Shown: positions 1-8,400 of the stretch, piece by piece
Numbering within the stretch: position 1 is the first letter of the stretch
How the letters are laid out: every line of letters starts with the position of its first letter
Source: Scenedesmus sp. ARA3
Taxonomy: Eukaryota; Chlorophyta; Chlorophyceae; Sphaeropleales; Scenedesmaceae
Reading direction: 5' to 3'
Length of the DNA: 11,571 bases
Assembly: GCA_004335835.1 (NCBI GenBank)
Contig: RWJK01000501.1
Span: forward strand, 1 to 11,571
Made by a program: the position numbers and the translations under genes
The notes under the pieces: generated by a model
What the model was told of the DNA's origin: nothing
Databases searched by the model: none
The model's input: only the letters and a program-made list of their open reading frames with translations

Positions 1-176
1 CCCGGGCGCCATGGCGGGCTCGTCCTCGAACACGTCCAGGCCTGCAGCAGCAGCAGCAGCAGCGGCAGCAGCAGCAGCAGCGGCAGCAGTGTAAATGCAT
101 GTGTGCGACAGCCGGGCGCCATGGCGGGCTCGTCCTCGAACACGTCCAGGCCTGCAGCAGCAGCAGCAGCAGCAGC

Positions 177-210
<34 letters not shown>

Positions 211-282
211 GCAGCAGTGTAAATGCATGTGTGCGACAGCCCGGGCGCCATGGCGGGCTCGTCCTCGAACACGTCCAGGCCT

Positions 283-329
<47 letters not shown>

Positions 330-330
330 G
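1..330 (-). repeat. Tandem array of exon-9 acceptor junction, three copies with (CTG)n
   Basis: The 41-bp beginning of reductase exon 9 (LDVFEDEPAMAPG) and its acceptor CTGCAG|GC occur three times, with exon starts at 280, 151 and 41 (spacings 129 and 110 bp). Each is preceded in the sense direction by a long CTG run with occasional CCG. The connecting sequence, containing GTGTAAATGCATGTGTGCGA on the plus strand, is also shared between the two complete units, so the duplications are recent. The leftmost copy runs off the window and is taken as the real exon. Copies 280 and 151 are in the same reading frame through an alanine run, whereas 151 to 41 is out of frame. Confidence 0.95.
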
Positions 331-3300
331 GGCAAAACGGCAGTCATGCGCTGTTGCAGAGCTCTGCGTGCAAGTTTGGTTCAATTCAGGTCTTGCTCAC
401 CATCCCTGCTCATGAAACTGCGCCAAGCAGCTTGCAATGCATCGAGGAGCGACCGCATGGCCCAAGCATCTGAGCTACTCGCAGGCGTGAGCCTGTCTCA
501 TGCCAGCCAACCCCCAACAACTATAGGTGTCGACACTTCCATCAGTATGACAGCGTCACAACATCACAGTGGGCCGTGCAGCCCTAAACAGCCCCCCCCC
601 CACCTGCCCTGAAGTCGGGGTTGTCCTGCATGTGCTTCACCAGCGCAGCCTCGTCAATGCAGGGCCCACGTGCTGCGTTGACCAGCACTGCATCCTTCTT
701 CATCAGTGCCAGGCGCTCCTTGTTGATGAGGTGGCGCGTGTTGTCGTCCAGGTTGCAGTGCAGGCTCACCACCTGAGGGGCAGCAGCAGCAGCAGCAGTA
801 GTGGCTGTCAGTGCATGCAGCCGTGGGTCTCCAACCATAGCCTTCTGACAACGCAGACTGCCCAAACACCGCCTCGTGCAGCACCTCCTCCAACAGCTAG
901 CAGATTCAGGAGCACACAATGCAGATGGCCAACTGTTGGTCGGCACCATCAGTCATGGCCCCCCACTCACGTCGGCCTCACGCAGCACCTCCTCCACAGT
1001 CTCGCAGCGCCGCACAGCCACCGGCGCCTCGCCGCTGTGGCGCAGCAGCTCAGAGTACCTGCAGGTGTGAGTCAACGGCAAGCAGGTGTGAGTCAAGGGC
1101 AAAGTGCGACATGTGATCTGTGGATGGACGGCAATGCCGGTGTGGCGCAGCAGCTCAGAGTACCTGGAAGGGACAAGGGCAGGCAGGTGTCAGTGAGCAG
1201 TAAAATGCTGCACATTGTATGCGAAGGGATGGTGTGGGGCAGCAGCTCCGAGTACCTGGAAACGATTAGAGCAGCCAAGGCAAGCAGGCAGCAGTGAAGT
1301 CGCTGGTGTGTGCCGCTGCACAGCAAGGTGCACATGAACAGCGCAGGGATCTGGTTTTCAGGGGCTGCAGCAGGAATCTTGCATCCTGATGTAGCAGCAC
1401 TTACGTATCAAACAGCACACGCACAGTTATAAGTAGATACACAGCAGAATTGCGGGATGCATTCATAGTTTGACGCATAAAAGCAGAAGTAGGGGCGTTC
1501 ACTGTTGACGCGTGATCCTCCAGGCACGCGATGACAATGGAACGATACAAACAATGAACCTACAACAACACATCCAATAAGAATAACACGTCGCCAACAG
1601 CCGCTCACTTCTTGATGTATTCCTCCAGGCGCGTGTTGGGGTAGGGGTCGTAGTAGACCAGGTTCATCTTGTGGCCCTCAACCATCATGCGCGCGTACGC
1701 CGCGCCGATACGCCCCGCACCCACGATGCCCACCTGCGCGTGTGGAGACGTATGCAGCATTGCAGTTGCATAACTGGTTGAGCATTGTACTGCAGAGGGT
1801 CGTGTCGCAGCCGCTGGTGAGCTGGCGCTGCAATACATCAGGGCACCACCATGTGTGCATACGCGGGGCCGATCCGCCTTGTGCCCGCCTGCGCGGAGTT
1901 GCAGCGGGCAAGTCAGCAGTGGTGGAAGCGCCCTGCAGATGGCTTGCTGGCGTGTGCTGCTGCATACAACCAGGACACGATCAGGCATGCGGTGTCACAT
2001 GCCTCAGCACCTGGTGCATGAGCAGCAGGCTGGCCATGCGTAATCAACAGGAGGGCTGCGTCCTCACCGTCTTGTTCTGCAGCAGGCTGCCGATGAAGAG
2101 TGTGGGCAGCCAGCCCTTGTAGTGCCCGTTGCGCATGAAGCTGTCAGCCTCCACCACACGCCGCGCAGCAGCCAGCGTCAGCGCGGCTGCGATCTCTGCG
2201 GTTGTCTCCGTGAGCACGCCTGCGAGCAGGACAAACCCCAGGCATCAGATCAAGGCGCACCAAAAGCAGCAGCGACAGTGAGTGACCTCCGCGGTCGTCT
2301 CTGTGAGCACGCCTGCGGGCAGGGAACAAACTAGAGACAGACAGCCGAGTGCACCAGCAGCAGCAGTGAGGCGCAGGGTTGGCGTGGTGACAGAGTCGCA
2401 GCCAGGGATACAGCTGTGGCATCCTCTGCAGATTGACCGGCAGTGGCAGGGAAGCTGATACCTAGCCGCTTATGGCTTGGGTGTCTTCCTCATAAAGCGA
2501 CGACCTGGCAAATCTGGACTCGGTGCGCTGCGTGCCAGCTACACGCACACCACCAGAGACGGCAAGTGCAGCTGCAACGCTGCCTTGTGAACGCGAGCGC
2601 ATGTCGACATCAGGCATAGTCGGGCATGGGCAGCCGCGCACCTGGCGTGTTGCCGACAGGGATGCCGCGCTTGGTTGCCTCTGGCACCTTCACGTTGTTG
2701 TAGCCCACCGCGTAGTTGCTGTACGCCGTGCCGCCAGCAGCCTTGAGCGCCTCAAACAGCTCGGAGCCCCAGTCCTGCGGCAGCCAGCAGTAGCGTATGA
2801 GTAAGTAAGTATGATATGACGAATTAGCACCACCAACCAAAGTGCACAGCTGAGCGCCTGAAACAGCTCAGAGCCCTAGTCCTGCGGTGGCAGCAATAGA
2901 GCATGATGGGTAGGACCGCCAATCACATGCAACGCTGAGCACTTCAAACACCTCGGAGCCCCAGTCCTGCACCGGCAGCAGCCAGCAGCAGAGTGTGTCA
3001 AATGAAGCACCACATTCAGCACCGGCAATTCAAGTGCATCGCTGACTACCTCAAACGGCTCGGCGCCCCAGTCCTGCGGCACCCAGCAGCCGAGTGTGTC
3101 CATTCAGGCGCCACCAAACCAAGTGCACAGGTGAGAACGTCAAAATCATTGAAGCCCCAGACCTGACGCAGCCGCAGCCAGCAGCTCATGCATGCTGGCT
3201 ACCATCAAGACCGCCAGACTCTGCCAGCTGAAGGACTGCGCCAGCTTCAACGCTGCTAGCCATCTGTCCCCAGGCGCAGCTGTGGTTAGAGCCAGCAGCA

Positions 3301-3706
3301 GACATGGGGTGTTGAGCCCGACAACCTGTCAGCGCGCTGCAGCACACAACAAGCAGTGAAGAGTGCTAGCCAGCGCCACCAAGCAGCCTTGCTGCTGGGG
3401 CACAGCCGCTGCAATGAGCAGCACGCAGCAAAGCAAGCGAACGGACCTAGCTGAGCACGGTGTGAGTCACGCAGTGGCGTGTGTTTCATCACACCATGCC
3501 CAGTGCAGGCCAGGCGCAATCCTCACCTCTGTGAGCTGCCCGCAAGCAAACAGACCTTGAGGCGCGCGTTGCAGCACACGTGTGCTGCGGGCCAGGCGTA
3601 ATCCTCACCTCTGTGAGCTGGCCGATGACGCCGTCGCACTTGTCCCCGATGAGCTTCTTGATGGTGGCGTTGTCCAGGATGATGTCGGGGTGCTGGCTCA
3701 CCTGCG

Positions 3707-3742
<36 letters not shown>

Positions 3743-5200
3743 GCAGTCCACAAGAGGCCTTGAGCCATGCACGTCCATGCTGCCTTGAGTGGTGAACAGC
3801 ATGCCAGGGGCAGACAGTGCCACAGCGCAGCACGCTGGCCTGACGGATGTGATGCATCTGATGCAGAAATGTCAATTGGAAGCTGTTTTACAGTTGGCAA
3901 TCCAGCGTAGCTAGTGTGGCTACCCTGCAGGCCGCGCTTGCCAGACCGGCTGCTCCAACTGCTGTCCACTGATTGCGACACAGGCTGCCGCGGTGAGCCT
4001 TGCTGCTGCATGTGCACGGCACAATTTGCGTGCCAAATGCGCAGCGCACTTGTACCAGCCAGTTGCAGCGTTTCTGGCAGCATCCCTGCCGTCCGCGCCA
4101 CTCAATGCAAGCAGCATGGCAGCCAGCTGTCTGCAGCAGCAGCCCCAACTGCTAGCACACACAGCTCCAGCCGGCTGCCTGCAGTAGTAGCTGCCCAGCA
4201 ATGCTGTGGCAGCACCCAGTGTGGCTCACCTCCACGCGGCATCCTGCTGCGGTGAGGATCTGCAGCCAGCGCTCGCCAGGCAGGTTCTTGGTGACAACCA
4301 CGCGCTTGGACCCGCCCTCGTTGTGCACCTGCAGCGCACCGCACATGTGCAAAGAGATGATAGCGGGGTTAGATTGCATGTGCACACAGTGGGATGGGTG
4401 GAGTCGCAGTGTACCACACAATGACAAGCAACTGTGTGCTTGGACCCGCCCTCGTTGTGCACCTGCAGGCCACACAGCTGCAGCAGTTCAGTGCACTGCA
4501 CCCACACCTCACGCGCTGTGCGCTGCCCTTGTTGTGCACCTGCAGCGCGCCACACACACAGCAGGATGGGTCAAGACACAATGTACCACACATGAAACAA
4601 GAAAATGCGCTTGGCGCCGCCCTCGTTGTGCACCTGCCGGTGTGCCAGCAGTTGAGTGAACGGGGTCGCAGCGTACCACACTGTACAACGCAGTTGCAGC
4701 CGAAGCTGTGTGCCAACAGTACAGGGCATGTGTGGTTGCTGTCATAGGGTCAGCCACGGCCATGGTGCAACCTTGACTTACAGACTCGCACAACCATCAA
4801 TCACTGTGACTGTCTGATTGCCATTGTAACAGTGAGCGTTGTAACGGTGAGAAGGCCAGAGCGATGCAAGTGGTTACTGATGTGGTGACAGTCAATGTGG
4901 CGCCTGCTGCTCTGATGCTGGGGGGGTGGGGTGATGTGTCTAGCCAAAGCCCTACCACAACTGCAGATCAGCCCAGCAAAACCAGCAGGCCAGCACGTCC
5001 CAAGCCTGATCAGCCCGCCTTACACAGCCAGTTAACTGCTAAATACCTAATTGCAGCATAACAGCGCAGCTTACCTCCACAGGAACGCCGTTCACTGATG
5101 CTGACGCGAACATCCTGCTGTTGGACAGAGCACTGCTGCTGCCGAGAGCCTGGAGAGCCAGCAGCCGATTAAGCTGCCCTACACTGTTCCGGAGCGCCAT
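1..5200 (-). CDS. HPR1: Hydroxypyruvate reductase (D-2-hydroxyacid dehydrogenase family), nine exons, C-terminus outside window
   Basis: This enzyme reduces hydroxypyruvate to D-glycerate in photorespiration. Exons in transcription order are 5075-5200, 4230-4328, 3609-3701, 2642-2774, 2068-2219, 1609-1733, 971-1058, 604-772 and 1-41; all introns are GT-AG and the 342 codons join without a break. Residues 1-42 are Arg/Ser/Ala/Leu-rich without acidic residues until near the end, resembling a mitochondrial presequence. The substrate loop GYNNV is at 130-134. The Rossmann motif VGAGRIG spans 205-211, with Asp230 ending the second strand, which favours NADH. Catalytic Arg307 (NAARGP) and Glu336 (FEDEP) are 29 residues apart, as in the family. 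The catalytic His and roughly 70-80 C-terminal residues lie beyond base 1. The ATG at 5200 has A at -3 and G at +4; the frame stays open upstream with another ATG near 5386, but that stretch has no family character. Exon 9 is the leftmost of three near-identical copies, so its exact position is less certain. Confidence 0.93.
868..1003 (-). repeat. Duplicated 3' edge of reductase exon 7
   Basis: The end of exon 7 (VEEVLREA coding, about 975-1003) recurs within intron 7 at about 871-896, offset by 104 bp. The shared core on the plus strand is GCAGCACCTCCTCCA. The copy's donor has drifted (GAGGCGGTGTTT instead of GAGGCCGACGTGAGT), so it would not splice in the same way. Confidence 0.75.
1040..1270 (-). 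repeat. Tandem array of exon-7 acceptor junction, three copies
   Basis: The start of exon 7 (YSELLRHS) and its acceptor CAG|GTAC are repeated upstream in intron 6, with exon-start positions 1058, 1163 and 1255 (spacings 105 and 92 bp). On the plus strand, GCAGCAGCTCAGAGTACCTG is identical in the first two copies, and the third differs by one base. Only the copy at 1058 continues into the conserved exon. Confidence 0.93.
1681..1900 (-). repeat. Duplicated acceptor junction of exon 6
   Basis: The start of exon 6, which encodes the Rossmann glycine motif, recurs degenerately in intron 5. The real exon begins at 1733 and the copy at about 1888, 155 bp away. The copy preserves CGCAG|G and parts of the sequence for GRIGAAYARM (GGATCGG, GCGTATGCA, ATGGTGGT), but substitutions and a stop destroy the motif. 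Confidence 0.8.
2190..2330 (-). repeat. Duplicated acceptor junction of exon 5
   Basis: The first ~30 bases of exon 5 (VLTETTAE) with the acceptor GCAG|GCGTGCTC are present at exon start 2219 and again at 2312 in intron 4, a spacing of 93 bp. On the plus strand both carry TGTGAGCACGCCTGCG or a one-base variant. Confidence 0.92.
2740..3180 (-). repeat. Tandem array of exon-4 acceptor junction, about five copies
   Basis: The start of exon 4 (DWGSELFEAL) with its CAG|GAC acceptor is repeated through intron 3. Exon-start equivalents are at 2774, 2881, 2966, 3073 and 3162, with alternating spacings of 107, 85, 107 and 89 bp. The copy at 2881 reads GAC TAG, a stop. Copies at 2966 and 3073 keep DWG(S/A)E and an intact acceptor. 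The copy at 3162 is the most decayed (CAGGTCTGGGGC). Intron sequence between copies is also related (blocks such as ACCAAAGTGCACAGCTGAG), so whole units were duplicated. Confidence 0.93.
3511..3620 (-). repeat. Duplicated donor junction of exon 3
   Basis: The last bases of exon 3 and the donor (QLTE|GTGAGG, exon end 3609) recur in intron 3 with the junction at 3527, 82 bp away. The plus-strand block AATCCTCACCTCTGTGAGCTG is shared, as is CCAGGCG upstream. The duplicate keeps a perfect donor. Confidence 0.93.
3704..3747 (-). repeat. (CTG)n tract immediately upstream of exon 3 acceptor
   Basis: On the reductase sense strand this is a CTG/TTG triplet run ending in CTGCCGCAG|GTGAGC. A CTG run contains no AG dinucleotide, so it forms an AG-free zone upstream of the acceptor. 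Exons 8 (about 776-797) and 9 have similar CTG tracts. Confidence 0.9.
4300..4690 (-). repeat. Tandem array of exon-2 acceptor junction, four copies
   Basis: The start of exon 2 (VHNEGGSK) and its acceptor CTGCAG|GTGCAC are repeated upstream in intron 1, with exon starts at 4328, 4462, 4539 and 4633 (spacings 134, 77 and 94 bp). The exon part is the best conserved (for example CCCGCCCTCGTTGTGCACCT in two copies), but intron blocks such as GTACCACAC also recur. The copy at 4633 has CCGGCAG|GTGCAC. Only the copy at 4328 leads into the conserved VVVTKNLPGERW sequence. Confidence 0.95.
5075..5200 (-). other. HPR1: Reductase exon 1, putative mitochondrial presequence
   Basis: Forty-two codons run from MALRNSVG to VNGVPVE, followed by the donor GTAAGC. 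The segment has three arginines, many Leu, Ser and Ala, and no Asp or Glu before the last residue, which is the composition of a mitochondrial targeting peptide. Known biology: the Chlamydomonas photorespiratory enzyme is mitochondrial, whereas the land-plant one is peroxisomal with a C-terminal PTS1. The C-terminus is outside the window, so a PTS1 cannot be excluded. Confidence 0.75.
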
Positions 5201-5495
5201 GATCTTTGAGTTTAGTAATAGACGATGCCAATGAGCAATGCCTGTGTGCAGGGCGCGTGAGAGGATTAAGATACGCACAAGGCACCACCCAAAAGCATTC
5301 GCATTCAAAAGTGAGAACGTCTGCGGTTGAACGGCCTGCATATGGGGCTGTGTGCTGACGCACAAGCATGTGCTGTAACATAACACAAGCTACAATGCCG
5401 TAAAAGGATGATCATACGCGCACTCGGACCGACAGGAACAAGGGCATAGTGCATCAACAAACGGGTTACTATTGTTGCAGTCATCAGGCACTGGA
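5201..5495. promoter_or_regulatory. Divergent intergenic region, likely bidirectional promoter
   Basis: Only 295 bp separate the reductase ATG (minus, 5200) from the first carrier ATG (plus, 5496), so both core promoters and both 5' leaders must fit here unless upstream non-coding exons exist. It is more AT-rich than the flanking exons. A CCAAT pentamer is at 5228-5232 on the plus strand, only 28 bp from the reductase ATG and perhaps inside its leader. No convincing TATA box was found for either direction. The promoter role is inferred from layout alone. Confidence 0.5.
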
Positions 5496-8400
5496 ATGGC
5501 CCAGGCAGCAGCAGCACCACCAGCCATGGCGAGCGACATAACTCAGCAACCCAAGGCTCCAGCCACCGGATTTGTAAAGCTTGTCAAGGACGTCTTTGCA
5601 GGCACCTGCGGTGCGTAGTTGGGTATCATACGACAGCGCTAGTGCTACCACGCGCTCAATGTGCGTTTTCGCATGGACAGTGGCGATCTGAGCTCGCATC
5701 TAATCTAGGGGCTATCTTATCATTCTTTCAATTGTTTTCCAGCTGCCAGCCTGCATCGAGGCAGGAGTAAACATGTCTCCAACATCAGCAAGCAGCACTG
5801 ACTAGGCACTGCCAGCCAAGCAGCATCTGGTGGTAGGGACAGGGTGGGAGGCTTACTAACGCTCGCTGCCGGCATATGTTGTTATAATTTGCACCTACAG
5901 GAGGCATAGCAGTGACAGCAGTAGGCCATCCTTTTGACACAATCAAGGTTCGGCTGCAATGTCAGTCGATGGAGAAGCCCATCTATGGTGAGGCACCCCT
6001 TTGTCTTGCAGGATGCATCAGCAGTCGAGCCGCAATAGTCAAATCTGTGCAATGCTATGTCAATGCGCGGCGCATGGCAGCAGCACAGGGACTTGTTTGG
6101 TGTACCATAGCGTGCCAGCGCAGAGCTAGTGCTTACACATGTGCATTGCTTGCACACAGCAGCTTGCGCTGCCAGAGCCTATTCAAGCACCAGCAAAGTA
6201 CATGCATTTATACCAAACACGATCGTGAGTGCACCTACTCAACATATCGCCACGTGCTGTGTCGCGTGTGTTGTATGTGTGCAGCTGGTGTGGTGGACTG
6301 TGCAAAGAAGACAGTGCAATGGGAGGGCCTGCCTGGCCTGTACAAGGTGAGCAGCACTGCAAGCTCGGCAGGCACAGCAGCGCCTGCAGATGAGTTAGGG
6401 CACTGTTAGTCTGAAACTGCATGAGAGTTGCTTGCACGTCACCCCAGAGTGGTTGCATGACATTGCACAGATGCTTCGGTTTCAAGGCACGTGACAGAGG
6501 GATGGGGCTTGTGGTTCCAGGGTTTCCGGAAGCAGAGCAGCGGGTATGCATGTCCTCATAGGTGGCTGCATGGTCGTGTGATGTGACACCTGCATGTGAC
6601 CTGTGAGCGGCTGTTTTGGAAGGCACAAGCTTGTGACAAGCGTTGTGCGCCCCGAGCATTTAAACCCCACAGTTACAAACAGCGCCGCAAGGCCAAAGCA
6701 GCTACTGCCAGGCCTGTCAGTGATAGCTATATCACCGTGCTGCTGTGCTTCCTGCGGCTCGTGTCTCTCTGCTGCAGGGCGTCATGTCGCCGCTGGCAGG
6801 TCAAATGTTCTTCCGCGCCTCGCTGTTTGGCGCGTTTGGCGAGAGCAAGCGCTGGCTGGCAACTAACGCGGACGGCACCACGCGCGGGCTGCGCACCGCG
6901 GACTACTACAAAGCCGGGGCCATCACAGGCTTCATCGCAGCCTTCACGGGTGAGGCAGCATTGCACAGCAGCGTGAGGCATTTTGAAGCAGTGCAGCTGC
7001 CGCGTAGCGGAGCACAGCTGATGCATACGAATACAATGCGTTGAGCAGCCGGCTTCACTGCAGCCTTCACGGGTGAAGCAGTGTGGCTGCCGCGTAGTAA
7101 AGCACAGCTGATGCCGGTGAACAGTGTTTGAAGCAAGCAGTGACAGCAGGGGCGGGAGGGAGCATGACGCTAGTTCCGAGCCTGAGTGCAACAGTGGGAC
7201 AGCGTGCGGCAGTGTGCCTGGTGTGTGGCTCATTGTGATTCATTGCACATTGCTTATTAAAGGTGGTGAAGGCAGGGATCAGCATGACATTATTGCGTGC
7301 GCGCAGATAATGCACAGCAGCAGCATGCGCTGGAGCACCCCTGTACAACCCTGAGGTTGCTAGCTCATCAACTGCAATTGTACATCGCCCCTTCCCTGCC
7401 TGCTTCCAAACATGGCATAAACGTTATAACACCTCCAGAGGGCCCCATCGACTTCTACAAGAGCCAGATTCAGGTGCAGATCATCCGCAGCAAGGCAGAC
7501 CCAGCCTACCGGCCGCCCTACACCACCGTCAGCGCATGCGTGCAGGCCACCATCCGGGAAAACGGCTTCAAGGGGCCCTTCCAGGTGCGCGGCGCAGCTG
7601 AGTGCGTGGTGTGTAATATGACAGTTTTAGGCATGGTAAATGCACAACCGTTCACCTGCAAGCAATGCTGGTCCAGAAGCCCCCCTGCCCAAAGGCTCCT
7701 GGCGCTCCAAGTGGGCTGGAGTGTGTTCTCTGATCGGACATGCAGGTGTAACAGGCATGGCAGAGATGCATTGAGGCGTGGGCCAGCCAGCCAGCTTGCG
7801 CTGTGCATGCAGCTGCAGTGGTGATGGGGTTGTGCTGGTGAAAGGGACGTTGTTGTGTTGTGCATGCCTCGGCAGTGGAAATGCAACTTTGAGTACTGCA
7901 TCTTGCCCTGCCTCGGTGTGCCTGATATTTCTTGCTGCTGCTGCTGTCGCCGCACTTGCCGTTGTTATCCTCCTGCAGGGCCTGGGCGCAACCATCCTGC
8001 GCAACACGCCAGCTAACGCAGTGTACCTGGGCACATTTGAGGTGCTGAAGGGAGCAGCAGCAAAGCAGCTGGGCTGCAAGGTGCGTGGCTGGCGGCCGTT
8101 GCAGCAGGCAGCAGCAGCAGGCTCTGAGGTGCACAGCAGCAGTCATTGGGCTGACGCGCAGCAGCATCTGACAGCCGCAGTATGTGTCTGCACAGGCGAT
8201 GTGTACCGCTGCTCCTGGCCCCTACGCTCGTCTCCTGCGGCCACCACCACAACATGTGCCTCCTCCCACGCGTCACTCTACGCTACTCACTGCCTTGCCT
8301 GCTCCCTCTGCACACATGCCCACTGCACCATCATGACCACCAACCCCGCAGAGCAATGCAGACCTGCCAGCCTGGGCGGTGCTGTCATCAGCAGCGCTGG

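Noticed and set aside
95..473. Glutamine/serine-rich open frames over the CAG runs, plus strand
   Set aside because: They are translations of CAG repeats antisense to the exon-9 junction array, with no conserved sequence outside the triplets.
569..1297. A 242-codon plus-strand open frame
   Set aside because: It is antisense to reductase exons 8 and 7 and their introns, which carry the conserved family sequence.
2740..3180. Regularly spaced repeats as a possible repeat-protein gene or CRISPR array
   Set aside because: Each unit aligns to the start of reductase exon 4 and its acceptor, and the units contain stops and frameshifts.
4864..5061. Short plus-strand open frame opposite the start of reductase intron 1
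   Set aside because: It lies within intron 1 antisense, with no conserved sequence.
5201..5386. N-terminal extension of the reductase from an upstream in-frame ATG near 5386
   Set aside because: The extra 62 residues lack family character, and the ATG at 5200 has a good context followed by a plausible targeting peptide.
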